From positions 1 to 36,642 of the forward strand of contig LFTN01000109.1 of NCBI GenBank assembly GCA_001513495.1: a DNA stretch of 36,642 nt, read 5' to 3'. Positions 1-10,286 of the stretch are shown here, piece after piece. The stretch is from Clostridiales bacterium DTU087. GTDB taxonomy: Bacteria > Bacillota > Limnochordia > DTU087. Every line of letters starts with the position of its first letter. Position 1 is the first letter of the stretch. A program made the position numbers and the translations under genes. The notes beneath the pieces were generated by a model, which was given only the letters and a program-made list of their open reading frames with translations, did not search any database and had not been told where the DNA came from.

Positions 1-164
1 TGCTGCCTGCTGCTGGCTTGGTGGGCGCCATCTTCCTTGTGCTTGCCGATACAGCGGCTCGTACAATGCTTGCTCCTGCAGAACTGCCGGTAGGAGTGAT
101 TACTGCCATAGCCGGAGCACCGTTTTTCATTTATCTGCTGAGACGGCAGAAACAGAGCCGCTAG
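1..164 (+). CDS. C-terminal fragment of a FecCD-family iron/cobalamin ABC transporter permease
   Basis: Open frame from the window edge (codons from nt 3) to TAG at 162-164: [54 protein letters not shown]. Typical FecCD C-terminus. Absent from the ORF track because it is truncated and short. Confidence 0.85.
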   Translation, partial: LPAAGLVGAIFLVLADTAARTMLAPAELPVGVITAIAGAPFFIYLLRRQKQSR

Positions 165-410
165 GTTCGGGTACCCATATGCCGGAGTAACATTAAGATA
201 AAGGAAAAAGGTTACTATACAGGTGACTGGGAAAGGAATCCGCCTAGATCAGCGAGTATTGATAGCTTATTGCGGCTATTGGAAGTCTGCACGCAATGAT
301 GGCTTCTAGTAACAGCTTGTTATCGAGTATAGGCTTTCAATGCAATAATCGAAGAGAGGAGGGGCCGCCCCTAATCGCTGGATAAAGGCAGTGGGGCGGT
401 TTAAGAGTTT

Positions 411-1844
411 ATGGCGAGCAGGACAGATCACATTAAGTTCGGCACCGACGGCTGGAGGGCAGTTATGTGCGACACGTTCACCTTTGAGAATGCGCGTATA
501 GTTGTCCAGGCCATTGCTGCTTATCTTCTGGCCAGTTCCAAGGCAGGGAGGGGCGTCATAGTCGGCCATGATGCCCGGTTTTTGGGAGAACGCTTTGCTG
601 AGGAGGCAGCTAGAGTACTAATTGCCAATGGGATTAAAGTGTACATGCTCCCACATGATGCACCCACACCGGTCATAGCCTATGCAGTTGCTCTGCTCCA
701 GACTGCCGGCGCCGTGGTGTTTACTGCCAGCCATAATCCCCCTGAATACAATGGGATCAAATACATACCTGAGTATGCGGGGCCGGCAGATACCGACATA
801 ACCAAGGCCATCGAGGGCAGAATCGGGCTGCCGGCCGCGGAGGGCGCCGAATCGGTTGATCTAGAAGCTGCCCGCCGAGACGGCTCCCTGGAAATCATTG
901 ACCCCCGGGAAGCGTACTTTCAACACCTAAGGCGCTTGGTGAATTTTGAAGCAATTGCAGAAAGCGGCCTCAAGGTAGTCTGTGATCCCATGCACGGCTC
1001 CGGCCGCCATTACTTGGCTGAGGTGCTGAATGCCAACGGCTGCCGGGTGGAGGTAATCCGGGGAAACCGTGACCCTTTGTTTGGCGGGGGCATGCCGGAA
1101 CCTACTGCTGCTCAACTGATGCCCCTGGCTGAACGGGTAAGGGAAAGCGGCAGCCACTTGGGACTGGCCACCGATGGAGATGCCGATCGGTTTGGGATCA
1201 TTGACGATACAGGCCGGTTCATTACTCCCAACCAATTGGTTGCTCTGCTGCTGGTCCATCTAGTGGAGCATCGGGGCTACAGAGGGGATGTAGTGCGCAC
1301 GGTGGCTACAACACACTTGATCGATCGGCTGGCTGCCAAGTACGGGCTTCAGGTATTGGAGACACCGGTAGGATTTAAGTATATATGTGAACATATGCGT
1401 CAAAGGCCCGTCATCATCGGGGGAGAAGAGAGCGGCGGCCTCAGCATCGGCGGTCACATCCCCGAGAAAGACGGTATCCTAGCTAACCTCTTGGCTGCTG
1501 AAATGCGGGCGGTGTGGGGCGAGAATCTTAGTTCCATCTTGGACAGCATCATGGCAGAGGTGGGGCCTGTCTTCAGCAGCCGCATTGATTTGAGTTATCC
1601 CGCTGAGCAGAAAACCATCCTGCTGAAGAAGTTGGTTTCAACACACCCCGAGACAGTTGCCGGTAGAAAACTTGAGCGAATCATTGATATCGACGGGGCC
1701 AAATACATCTTGGAGGACGGCAGCTGGTTCCTGGTGCGTCCTTCGGGGACTGAACCCCTATTGCGGGTGTATGTGGAGGCTCAATCAGAAGAGGCAGTGC
1801 AGGAGCTCCAGGAAGCTGTAGCCGCACTGGTCAACTGCTGCTGA
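411..1844 (+). CDS. Phosphoglucomutase/phosphomannomutase family protein (alpha-D-phosphohexomutase)
   Basis: IKFGTDGWRAVM N-terminus, TASHNPPEYNGIK phosphoserine loop, DGDADRFG metal site, RPSGTEPLLRVYVE phosphate-binding motif. Confidence 0.93.
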   Translation: MASRTDHIKFGTDGWRAVMCDTFTFENARIVVQAIAAYLLASSKAGRGVIVGHDARFLGERFAEEAARVLIANGIKVYMLPHDAPTPVIAYAVALLQTAGAVVFTASHNPPEYNGIKYIPEYAGPADTDITKAIEGRIGLPAAEGAESVDLEAARRDGSLEIIDPREAYFQHLRRLVNFEAIAESGLKVVCDPMHGSGRHYLAEVLNANGCRVEVIRGNRDPLFGGGMPEPTAAQLMPLAERVRESGSHLGLATDGDADRFGIIDDTGRFITPNQLVALLLVHLVEHRGYRGDVVRTVATTHLIDRLAAKYGLQVLETPVGFKYICEHMRQRPVIIGGEESGGLSIGGHIPEKDGILANLLAAEMRAVWGENLSSILDSIMAEVGPVFSSRIDLSYPAEQKTILLKKLVSTHPETVAGRKLERIIDIDGAKYILEDGSWFLVRPSGTEPLLRVYVEAQSEEAVQELQEAVAALVNCC

Positions 1845-1916
1845 CGTTTCCGCTGCCGCATAGTCTTTTGCCCTACCAAGGCATACTAAGACAAACTGGT
1901 AGGGAGGCGACAGCTG

Positions 1917-3047
1917 ATGTCAGGAAGGCGGTTTCAGATTCCCCGGGAGCTGCTGATGGTCTTGATCGTCTGTACTGCTGCGGCTTTGTTTGGGAGTTGG
2001 TGGATGGATCAGCGGTGGGGCGGCGGGGCTTCACCTCCCGGCCCTGAGGAGATTAAGGCGGAAGAGCGGGCAGAGACTCCAAACGGGACTGATGTCCTCC
2101 GCAGCCTGGAGAGTGCTGCTGTAGATGTAGTTGATCAGGTTGGCCCGGCGGTTGTCCGGATAGAAACGGTAGAGAAAGCTGTTGTCAACGACTTCTTTGT
2201 GGGACAGATCATTCAGGAAAGGGAAGGGATTGGCTCCGGAGTCATCATAGATGGGGATGGGCACATAATTACCAATAACCACGTGATCTCCGACGCCTCG
2301 GAGATCATGGTGTACCTGCCGGAGCGAAGGGACCCCTACAGGGGCAGGGTGGTGGGGACTGATCCCTTTACCGATCTGGCGGTGGTGAGAATTTCCGGCG
2401 GGAATCTGCCCACAGCACCCTTAGGTGATTCAGACAAACTGCGGGTAGGGCAGTTTGTCATCGCCATCGGGAATCCCTATGGATTCGAGAGTTCTGTAAC
2501 CCTGGGGCTGGTCAGTGCCTTGGGCCGAGGGCTTCTCCTAGATCCCAAGTATAACCTGCAGATCGAGGGAGTGATCCAAACCGATGCCTCCATCAATCCT
2601 GGCAACAGCGGCGGCCCTCTGCTGAATCTAAAGGGAGAGGTTGTGGGCATCAATACCGCCATCATCCAGAACGCCCAAGGCATCGGTTTTGCCATTCCCA
2701 TCAACACTGCTCGAGACATAGCTGAAGAACTGATTGCCCACGGCAAGATACTCAGGTTGGGTATTTTGGGTGGTACCGTAGATGAAGTTTTTGCTGCCCG
2801 TTATGAACGGGAAACAGGAGATAAGCTGCCGGTGAAAAGCGGTGTTTTCATAGTAGAAGTAGTCCCCAATGAGCCGGCCGCGGCTGCAGGGCTGCAGCCT
2901 GGCGATCTGATCATCGCCGCCGGCGGTGATCAGATCCGATCCATGGAGGAACTGGTTGCCAAGGTCAAACGGGCCGGACACGGCGGGGAGCTGAATATTG
3001 ACTTCTTCCGGGGAGAAGACAGATTTGTAACTACTGCCCGCTTGTAA
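1917..3047 (+). CDS. HtrA/DegP-like membrane-anchored serine protease with C-terminal PDZ domain
   Basis: N-terminal TM segment; GSGVIIDGDGHIITNNHVI (His), DPFTDLAVV (Asp), INPGNSGGPLLN (Ser), then a PDZ region (AAAAGLQPGDLIIAAGG). Confidence 0.93.
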   Translation: MSGRRFQIPRELLMVLIVCTAAALFGSWWMDQRWGGGASPPGPEEIKAEERAETPNGTDVLRSLESAAVDVVDQVGPAVVRIETVEKAVVNDFFVGQIIQEREGIGSGVIIDGDGHIITNNHVISDASEIMVYLPERRDPYRGRVVGTDPFTDLAVVRISGGNLPTAPLGDSDKLRVGQFVIAIGNPYGFESSVTLGLVSALGRGLLLDPKYNLQIEGVIQTDASINPGNSGGPLLNLKGEVVGINTAIIQNAQGIGFAIPINTARDIAEELIAHGKILRLGILGGTVDEVFAARYERETGDKLPVKSGVFIVEVVPNEPAAAAGLQPGDLIIAAGGDQIRSMEELVAKVKRAGHGGELNIDFFRGEDRFVTTARL

Positions 3048-3096
3048 CCCTTGAAGACAACCTTCTCCGGCGGCCGGCGAGAGGAGTGCTGCTGGG

Positions 3097-3579
3097 ATGG
3101 TACGGGTTACGATCATCGCAGTCGGGAAGCTCAAGGAGCGTTACTTAGTTGACGGCATGGCGGAATACGCTAAGCGGCTGCGGTCTTACTGCCAGCTAAG
3201 CATTGTGGAAGTGAAGGATGAACCTTTTCGGGACGGGTATTCCCAAGCTCAGCAGGACATGGTCAAGGCCAAGGAGGCAGAACGCATCTTAAGGGCTATT
3301 CCCGAAAGGAGCTATGTTATAGCTCTAGATATACAGGGGCAAATGGAGTCCTCGGAGGCCATGGCAGCGGTGATTGACCGGCTGGGAGTGGAAGGCTGGA
3401 ACCATATTGTTTTTATAATCGGCGGTGCCCTGGGACTCCATGCTTCTGTGATTGATGGAGCCCACCTGCGCCTCTCCTTCTCCCCATTGACCTTTCCCCA
3501 TCAGCTGATGCGCCTGGTCCTTTTGGAACAGCTCTATCGGTGGTTCACAATCATCAGGGGAGAATCCTATCACCACTGA
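3097..3579 (+). CDS. rlmH: 23S rRNA (pseudouridine1915-N3)-methyltransferase RlmH
   Basis: VTIIAVGKLKERYLVDGMAEYAKRL, FIIGGALGLH, LSFSPLTFPHQLMRLVLLEQLYR, RGESYHH; follows an HtrA gene as in Bacillus. Confidence 0.95.
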   Translation: MVRVTIIAVGKLKERYLVDGMAEYAKRLRSYCQLSIVEVKDEPFRDGYSQAQQDMVKAKEAERILRAIPERSYVIALDIQGQMESSEAMAAVIDRLGVEGWNHIVFIIGGALGLHASVIDGAHLRLSFSPLTFPHQLMRLVLLEQLYRWFTIIRGESYHH

Positions 3580-3607
3580 ACCAAATAGCGTAGAAAACAG
3601 CAAAGAA

Positions 3608-3634
3608 AAAGCCAAGGGGTGACCCCTTGGCTTT
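3608..3634. terminator. Bidirectional intrinsic terminator between convergent rlmH and the isomerase gene
   Basis: Perfect 12-bp stem AAAGCCAAGGGG-tga-CCCCTTGGCTTT; the T-rich tail is better on the - strand. Confidence 0.85.
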
Positions 3635-3668
3635 CCATCACTATATGGGCTGGCTGCCTATTGGATAA

Positions 3669-5078
3669 TTAGCCCTTGTGGTAATAGACATCCCAGCCTA
3701 GATACGTGGTGAAGGCTTCATACAGGGCACAGGCAACCTGGGACTGGTTGATTGCCACATGGTGTTCGAAGCCGTTATTGCAGATGTGCTTCATGAGGCA
3801 CTGCAGCCCGGGGATTTCGGCAACTCCGTATCCGCCGAAGGTCGTCAGCTGATCCGTGGTAAATGCACCTTGGCCGACATAGGCCCTGATTTTCCCATTT
3901 ACATCATCGGTACTGGCCCTGGCAAAGGTGAAGGGCCCCGCCTTGATTCTCCCCTGCACCGTGCCGTAGGCGTTCTCGTTGCCGACTGTCCCGCCGACAA
4001 TGTCCTGATAGGACATGGCTGCATCTTCCAACATGTCCTTGGGGAAGTTGCTGCAGTGGAAAGCTACCAGCTTGTTGGGATCATCGCCATAGTTGTTGTT
4101 CCAGTCAATGATGGCACTTGGCTTTCCGGAGGCTGCTTGAAGGGCCAGCATGCTGATGAGCCCCAGTACGTCTACTTCACAAGCGCTGGGCAAGAGAGAG
4201 TTGCTCATCATGCTCATGACGGCGCAGGGGGCGATGCCAAAGAACTCCTCTATGGAAGTCCAGCACTGGATGGTGGTACCAATGAGGTCATGGTCCTTCA
4301 TCCATCGATCAATGACCACTGCCAGCTTCGCCATCTTCATCAAGGCAGCATCGGGTACGCCCGCGGTCTGAACGTAGCTAGTGATGTCCTTGAGGCGGGC
4401 CTGGACAGCATCATCGCTGTCAGCTAAGCGGCCAATCCTGCCGAAGACCTCTGACAGGTCAATGGGCTCAACGGATATTCCGCTTGCCTCCAGGAGCTTT
4501 TCACTGTAGCGGACAGTATTGAAGTTGGCTGGACGGGTACCGATGGCACCCAAGCGGGCACCTCTCAAGGTCCTGACAACCCGGCAGACTGCTGCAAACC
4601 ACTTTAGGTCCTCAGCAAAAGCTGGGTCCTCAGGGGCAACGGTATGCTTGGTAGTCAGCGAATAGGGAATTCCGTATTGACGGAGATTATTGCAGACTGA
4701 TATCTTGCCGCAGAAGCTGTCTCTTCTGTTGGCAAGGCCCATCGCGGCGGCATCGTCTGCGAAGGCGTGGACCAAGACCGGCACCTTAAGGCCGGACAGG
4801 CGGATGGCATTGGCCACACCCCGCTCATCGCCGAAGTTGGGTAGTGTAACCAAGATGCCGTCGATCTCATTACCGTGCTCCTTGAAGAGCGCTGCACACT
4901 TCTTGGAATCCTCCCAGGTTTCTACAGTCCCCAGGTTTGTGTCTTCCGGCGAAAGGGCAATGACCTTGATACCCAGCTGTTCCATGACCTTAATTACCGC
5001 CGGTCTGCCATTCTCACAGAGACTGTCAGGGAAAAAATTGCGGTTGCCCACAATCAGTCCCAATGTAACTTGAGACAT
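3669..5078 (-). CDS. L-fucose/L-arabinose isomerase family protein
   Basis: 469-aa ORF, MSQVTLGLIVGNRNFFPDSLCENGR..., RRDSFCGKISVCNNLRQYGIPYSLTTK, fucose isomerase-like architecture; RBS AAGGAGG on the - strand just upstream. Confidence 0.8.
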   Translation of the reverse strand: MSQVTLGLIVGNRNFFPDSLCENGRPAVIKVMEQLGIKVIALSPEDTNLGTVETWEDSKKCAALFKEHGNEIDGILVTLPNFGDERGVANAIRLSGLKVPVLVHAFADDAAAMGLANRRDSFCGKISVCNNLRQYGIPYSLTTKHTVAPEDPAFAEDLKWFAAVCRVVRTLRGARLGAIGTRPANFNTVRYSEKLLEASGISVEPIDLSEVFGRIGRLADSDDAVQARLKDITSYVQTAGVPDAALMKMAKLAVVIDRWMKDHDLIGTTIQCWTSIEEFFGIAPCAVMSMMSNSLLPSACEVDVLGLISMLALQAASGKPSAIIDWNNNYGDDPNKLVAFHCSNFPKDMLEDAAMSYQDIVGGTVGNENAYGTVQGRIKAGPFTFARASTDDVNGKIRAYVGQGAFTTDQLTTFGGYGVAEIPGLQCLMKHICNNGFEHHVAINQSQVACALYEAFTTYLGWDVYYHKG

Positions 5079-5220
5079 ATCTTTACCTCCTTCGATTGCC
5101 GACTTTGGCGTTTAATAAACTACTGCAGGATGCTCTCAACTACCATCAAGGATTCTGCACCTCCGCTATAGAATCCTCTTGGCCGTTTCTTGAAAACCTT
5201 GATAAAGGAAGGCCAGGTAA

Positions 5221-5250
5221 TTGCAGAGAAGAGCTGTGTATGGGTATAAT
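5221..5250 (+). promoter_or_regulatory. Putative sigma-A promoter for glyS
   Basis: TTGCAG (5221-5226), 18 nt, TATAAT (5245-5250); about 50 bp upstream of the glyS ATG. Confidence 0.45.
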
Positions 5251-5303
5251 AGGGCAAGACCTTTGGATTAAGTGTCAGATATTGGGAAGGAGTTCAAATA
5301 ACG

Positions 5304-6689
5304 ATGACGGAGAAAACCATGGACCAGCTAGTTTCACTCTCCAAATCCCGCGGGTTCGTTTTCCCGGGTTCCGAGCTCTATGGGGGATTGGCCAACACCT
5401 GGGATTACGGCCCTTTGGGAGTGGAGCTGAAGAATAATATTAAGAAAGCTTGGTGGAAGAAGTTTATCCAGGAATCGCAATACAATGTGGGATTGGATGC
5501 CGCCATCCTGATGAATCCCAAGACTTGGGAGGTTTCAGGGCACCTGGCGGGGTTCAGCGATCCGCTGATTGACTGCCGCCAGTGCAAAGCTAGGTTCCGG
5601 GCAGATCAGCTGATTGACGACAATCTCGCCAAAGACGGCGACGATCATCCTGCAGTTGATGGCTGGTCAGATGAGCAGATGACGGAATATATCAGAACCA
5701 ATAAGCTGCCTTGCCCCCGCTGCGGAGCCCATGATTTCACCGATATTCGGCAGTTCAACCTGATGTTCAAGACCTTTCAGGGTGTGACCGAAGATGCAAA
5801 ATCTGAAGTGTACCTCAGGCCGGAAACAGCCCAAGGGATTTTCGTCAATTTCAAGAATGTAATGCGTACATCCCGTAAGAAGATCCCATTTGGCATCGGC
5901 CAAATCGGTAAATCCTTTAGAAATGAGATCACCCCTGGCAACTTCATTTTCCGGACCCGGGAGTTCGAGCAGATGGAGCTGGAATTCTTCTGTGCACCTG
6001 GGACCGACATGGATTGGTATGAATACTGGATAGAGTTCTGCAAGCAGTGGCTGCTGGAACTGGGGCTGAAGCCTGAAAACGTCCGGACCCGGGAGCATTC
6101 CCCGGAAGAGCTGTCCCATTACAGCAAGGCCACCACCGACATCGAGTATCTCTTCCCATTTGGCTGGGGAGAGCTGTGGGGGATAGCCAACCGCACTGAT
6201 TTTGATCTCAAGCAGCATGCAGAAGCCTCGAAAGAAGACATGAGCTATGTGGATCCCTTCACCAATGAGAAGTACGTGCCCTATTGCGTTGAGCCGTCGG
6301 TGGGGGTAGACCGCCTGTTCTTGGCCTTCTTGGCCGATGCCTATGAGGAGGAAAAGCTGGAAAAGGACACCAGAAAGGTGCTGCGGCTCCATCACTTCTT
6401 GGCGCCCTACAAGGCAGCAGTACTCCCGCTGTCGAAGAGCCTGACATCGGAAGCTCAAGGGCTCTATGAAACCCTAAGGAAGCACTTCCCCGTTGATTAT
6501 GACGATTCCGGAAGTATCGGCAGGCGCTATCGGAGGCAGGATGAGATTGGGACTCCGTTTTGCATCACCTTTGACTTCGATTCCCGGGAGGATCAGGCAG
6601 TGACTGTCCGGAACCGGGATTCCATGGAACAGGTGAGGATACCCATAGGACAAGTAGTGAGTTACCTGGAGGACGAGTTAGCATTCTAG
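5304..6689 (+). CDS. glyS: Glycyl-tRNA synthetase (single-chain class II)
   Basis: [74 protein letters not shown]. Confidence 0.97.
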   Translation: MTEKTMDQLVSLSKSRGFVFPGSELYGGLANTWDYGPLGVELKNNIKKAWWKKFIQESQYNVGLDAAILMNPKTWEVSGHLAGFSDPLIDCRQCKARFRADQLIDDNLAKDGDDHPAVDGWSDEQMTEYIRTNKLPCPRCGAHDFTDIRQFNLMFKTFQGVTEDAKSEVYLRPETAQGIFVNFKNVMRTSRKKIPFGIGQIGKSFRNEITPGNFIFRTREFEQMELEFFCAPGTDMDWYEYWIEFCKQWLLELGLKPENVRTREHSPEELSHYSKATTDIEYLFPFGWGELWGIANRTDFDLKQHAEASKEDMSYVDPFTNEKYVPYCVEPSVGVDRLFLAFLADAYEEEKLEKDTRKVLRLHHFLAPYKAAVLPLSKSLTSEAQGLYETLRKHFPVDYDDSGSIGRRYRRQDEIGTPFCITFDFDSREDQAVTVRNRDSMEQVRIPIGQVVSYLEDELAF

Positions 6690-6801
6690 TTTGCAGACCT
6701 TGATATCAGCGATAAGCTGCGGACTGCAGCAAGTTGTTTAGAGGTCAAGAACTGCGGGTAAGAATGGAAGAACGAACACCTCTGTTGGAGGGGGAATCAA
6801 G

Positions 6802-7446
6802 TTGGCCTGGAAGGGAATCTCCGATGCGGTGATTCGGCGTCTGCCCGTATACCTGAGAGTGCTAGAAGAGGTAAAGGGTAAAGAGTCTTGTATATCGTCC
6901 CATGAACTCGGGAAAAGGGCCGGTGTAAGGCCGGCTCTGGTGCGCAAGGATCTGGCTTGGTTCGGCGAGTTCGGCAAGCAGGGAGTAGGGTATGATGTAG
7001 AGTTTCTTCAAGATGAGCTCCGTAAGATCCTCAATCTCGATGAGCCTCTCCATATGGCGCTGGTGGGGGTCGGCAGTCTAGGCCATGCCCTCGCCCGCTA
7101 TAATTGGCGCCGCTTTCAGATCGATCCTCTGTTTACCATCAAGCTGGTTGCCCTGTTTGATGTCAATCCGGGATTGGTTGGCGGGTATGTAGATGATATA
7201 CCTATCTATTCCGTCAGTGAAATCCCCAGAATTGTGCCGGAGGAGGATATCAGGCTGGCGATTATCACTGTACCGGCCGATGCAGCCCAGGAAACCTGCA
7301 AAGCCTTGGTAGAGGCTGGTGTGAAGGCTATACTCAATTTTGCACCAGTGACGCTGGATGTCCCCAAGGATGTGCAGGTGGCCAATGCCGACCTGAGCCT
7401 GGAGCTTCAGCGATTGGCATATTACATAGGTGCTGAGCAACTGTAA
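6802..7446 (+). CDS. rex: Redox-sensing transcriptional repressor Rex (TTG start)
   Basis: ISDAVIRRLPVYLRVLEEV, GVRPALVRKDLAWFGEFGKQGVGYDV, VGVGSLGHALARY; RBS GGAGGGGG before the TTG. Confidence 0.95.
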   Translation: MAWKGISDAVIRRLPVYLRVLEEVKGKESCISSHELGKRAGVRPALVRKDLAWFGEFGKQGVGYDVEFLQDELRKILNLDEPLHMALVGVGSLGHALARYNWRRFQIDPLFTIKLVALFDVNPGLVGGYVDDIPIYSVSEIPRIVPEEDIRLAIITVPADAAQETCKALVEAGVKAILNFAPVTLDVPKDVQVANADLSLELQRLAYYIGAEQL

Positions 7447-7473
7447 GGCAGCCCCTCTCTGATCACGTATCAA

Positions 7474-7545
7474 ACTAAAAAAAGCCGCTGCGGCTGCTGC
7501 GCTCCATCGATTTGGAGGCAGGGTAGTGCAGCGGTTTTTTTCATC
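7474..7545 (+). terminator. Intrinsic terminator after rex
   Basis: CCGCTGC (7485-7491) pairs with GCAGCGG (7528-7534), followed by TTTTTTT. Confidence 0.7.
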
Positions 7546-7759
7546 TTATGTCCCGTGGGCATTGACAACACCAGGTGAAGGAAGAAGTGGAGGAAAAAGG
7601 GTGGGAAGAAATGTGGCAGAACTGAGATTATGGGCAGGTATTTGTAACATTAAAGTCGAATCTAAGACGGGCGTCCATCGGCAGGGCGCTGCAAGGAGAC
7701 TGTACCGCATCAGCAGCACTAGTTCGCCACGAGTATGCTTCCGTATTGGAGGGTGATCC

Positions 7760-9253
7760 ATGTCCGAAACAGAGATCTTAAGGTACCAAAACATCAGCAA
7801 GCGGTTTGGAGGCGTTAATGCTTTAGTCGATGTGTCATTTGCAATAAACCGTGGCGAGATCCACGGCTTGGTTGGCGAAAATGGTGCTGGCAAATCAACT
7901 TTGATCAAGATTACCGGCGGAATTTACCGCAAGGACACCGGTCAGGTATATTGGAACGGTTCATCCATAGATGTAGCCAGTCCTATTGATGCCCAAAACC
8001 TGGGGATTTCCATTGTTCATCAAGAGATCCCCCTGTGCAGCAATCTCACCATCGCTCAAAATGTCTTCATGGGCAATCTGATTACCAAGGGCGTCACACC
8101 AGATTGGCCGGCTATGGAGAAAAGGACTGTTGAGCTTTTCCATCAGATTGGCCAGGAAGTCAACCCGAGACAGAAGGTCGGTGAACTGAGTGTGGCTATG
8201 CGCCAGCTTACAGCCATCGTTCAGGCCCTGCGCAGCAACAGCCAGTTCATTATTATGGATGAGCCGACCGCCGCGCTGACCCCCAGTGAAGTGGAGACTC
8301 TGTTTGAGGTGCTGCGCCGGCTAAAGGCTGAAGGCACTACCATAATGCTGGTCAGCCATATTCTCAGTGAGATCATGACCATTACCGACCGTGTCACTGT
8401 CTTGCGAAACGGGAGACACGTGGCCACTGTGAATACCGAGGATACCTCCATCCCTGAGATCATCAGCATGATGGTAGGCGATATACCTCTGCCGACCCAT
8501 AAGGAGAGTTTAGCAAAGAAGGACGATGTTGTACTAGAAGTCAAGAATCTCAATAAAGCATCTTTAGGGCTGAGGGATATCAATTTCCGCCTGCATCGGC
8601 AGGAAATCCTAGGAGTAGCAGGCATCCAGGGAGCAGGCCGGACCGAGCTGGCTACCTGCTTATTCGGGCTCTACCCGCCGGACAGCGGAACCATTGAAAT
8701 GGAAGGGAAGGCCGTCAACATTACAAGTCCCCGTGCAGCCATCGAAGCAGGTATGGGTTATCTAACTGAGGATCGCCGTAATCTTGGGATATTCTCTGAT
8801 ATGAATATCTGGCAGAACTCTACGGCAGTGATTATTGACGAGCTGACAAAGCCCGGGGCGGTCTTAGATCAAAAGGAGATCGATGAAGTTGCATCCCGCT
8901 CTGTAAAGGATCTGCGGATCCGCACTCCAGGGCTGGAGCAAAAGATTCGCTATTTGAGCGGCGGCAACCAGCAAAAGGTAATGCTGGCCCGGTGGCTGAA
9001 CGCCAAGCCGAAGGTGCTCATCTTAGATGAGCCTACCCGGGGCGTGGATGTGGGAGCTAAAGCTGAAATCCGACGGGTGATCCAGGATCTAGTCAGTCAA
9101 GGCATATCGGTGATCGTCATCTCTTCTGATCTGGAAGAGCTGCTCAATATCAGCGACAGGGTCCTGGTGATGGCCAATGGGACGATTAGAGGCGAATACC
9201 TGGCTCACGAAGCATCAACAGATAAAGTAATGGCTTTGGCCACTCTCAAGTAG
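7760..9253 (+). CDS. Sugar ABC transporter ATP-binding protein (RbsA/MglA-like, two ATPase domains)
   Basis: GLVGENGAGKSTLIKI Walker A; second domain LSGGNQQKVMLARWL signature, LILDEPTRGVDVGAKAEI. Confidence 0.95.
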   Translation: MSETEILRYQNISKRFGGVNALVDVSFAINRGEIHGLVGENGAGKSTLIKITGGIYRKDTGQVYWNGSSIDVASPIDAQNLGISIVHQEIPLCSNLTIAQNVFMGNLITKGVTPDWPAMEKRTVELFHQIGQEVNPRQKVGELSVAMRQLTAIVQALRSNSQFIIMDEPTAALTPSEVETLFEVLRRLKAEGTTIMLVSHILSEIMTITDRVTVLRNGRHVATVNTEDTSIPEIISMMVGDIPLPTHKESLAKKDDVVLEVKNLNKASLGLRDINFRLHRQEILGVAGIQGAGRTELATCLFGLYPPDSGTIEMEGKAVNITSPRAAIEAGMGYLTEDRRNLGIFSDMNIWQNSTAVIIDELTKPGAVLDQKEIDEVASRSVKDLRIRTPGLEQKIRYLSGGNQQKVMLARWLNAKPKVLILDEPTRGVDVGAKAEIRRVIQDLVSQGISVIVISSDLEELLNISDRVLVMANGTIRGEYLAHEASTDKVMALATLK

Positions 9254-9266
9254 GGATAGGAGGACG

Positions 9267-10286
9267 ATGGCAATGAAATCCACTAGCGGAAAAGTTATGG
9301 CAGAAGGGCCAGCAGGCCAGTCTACGGGAGCGGTGCCGCTTGTTCGACGGTTATTCCAGCGGCAGGAATTTGGCGTTTTCCTAGTACTCATTTTGATATC
9401 AGTATTTTTCTCGATTTCTACTACTACGTTCTTGACAATGCCCAATATGCTTAATGTGCTGCGCCAAGTTTCCATCAATGGAATCATCGTCATGGCAATG
9501 ACCTTTGTGATCATTACCAAGGACATCGACCTATCGATCGGATCCTCATTTGCATTGGTCAGCATGTTGGTAGCAATCCTGTTTAATACCCACGGGATGA
9601 ACATCTGGCTGGCCAGCTTCATCGGACTGATCGTCGGCGGAATTCTTGGGCTGATCAACGGAGTAATCACTGTCAAAGGCCAGCTGCCTCCGTTTATTGT
9701 GACTCTAGCTACAATGATGATCTACCGAGGCGCGGCCCTGGTTGTCTCTGGTGGAGTCCCGGCTGCAGTACGTCTGCCTGAAAGCTTCTTTATGTTCACA
9801 GGGGCACGGCTTTGGGGGCGAATCCCTGTTCCCAGCCTTTGGTTCCTGGGAGCGACCATTGTAGCCGCATTTGTACTCCATAAGACCAGTTACGGCTTCA
9901 AAGTCTATGCCGTTGGGGGTAATGCAGAAGCGGCCCGCCTGGCCGGTATCAATACCGACCGTGTTAGAATCACTAACTTCATGATTATCGGTGTGATTTC
10001 AGGTCTAGCAGGTATAATCTCCATGTCTTACCTAAGCAGCGTCACCCCCACTGTGGGACAAGGCATTGAGACGCAGGTAATTGCAGCAACAGTCTTAGGC
10101 GGCACCTCGATGCTTGGTGGTGTCGGCACTGTCTTCGGCTCCATGCTGGGAGCGCTGGTGCTGGGTATTATTAGAAATGGCCTGGTCTTGATGGGTACTA
10201 GTGCCTACTTGATCGAATTGATTACCGGTATAGTACTCGTGATGGCTGTATTGGTGAGCAGCTGGGCCCATAGGGAAAAACGCTAA
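9267..10286 (+). CDS. Sugar ABC transporter permease (RbsC-like)
   Basis: Multi-TM protein with KDIDLSIGS, GLINGVITVKGQLPPFIVTLATMMIYRG, AVGGNAEAARLAGI motifs. Confidence 0.93.
   Translation: MAMKSTSGKVMAEGPAGQSTGAVPLVRRLFQRQEFGVFLVLILISVFFSISTTTFLTMPNMLNVLRQVSINGIIVMAMTFVIITKDIDLSIGSSFALVSMLVAILFNTHGMNIWLASFIGLIVGGILGLINGVITVKGQLPPFIVTLATMMIYRGAALVVSGGVPAAVRLPESFFMFTGARLWGRIPVPSLWFLGATIVAAFVLHKTSYGFKVYAVGGNAEAARLAGINTDRVRITNFMIIGVISGLAGIISMSYLSSVTPTVGQGIETQVIAATVLGGTSMLGGVGTVFGSMLGALVLGIIRNGLVLMGTSAYLIELITGIVLVMAVLVSSWAHREKR

Noticed and set aside
165-410. Possible cobalamin or c-di-GMP riboswitch between the FecCD permease and the phosphohexomutase gene
   Set aside because: Some AAAGG/GGTGACTGGG-like fragments, but the conserved boxes do not line up with either family.
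3759-4427. 222-aa + strand ORF antisense to the isomerase gene
   Set aside because: Shadow ORF of a well-supported - strand CDS; no recognisable domain or RBS.
5079-5303. T-box leader search upstream of glyS (also argS and lysS)
   Set aside because: No AGGGTGGnACCGCG-type T-box sequence or specifier-loop arrangement seen.
5667-6458. 263-aa - strand ORF inside glyS
   Set aside because: Antisense to a clear glycyl-tRNA synthetase; composition looks like codon-complement artefact.
6690-6801. Rex operator (TTGTGAA/TTGTTAA palindrome) for autoregulation
   Set aside because: No matching inverted repeat seen upstream of rex.
7526-7756. 76-aa + strand ORF between rex and the ABC ATPase
   Set aside because: Starts inside the rex terminator; low-complexity, no recognised motif. 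Probably untranslated leader.
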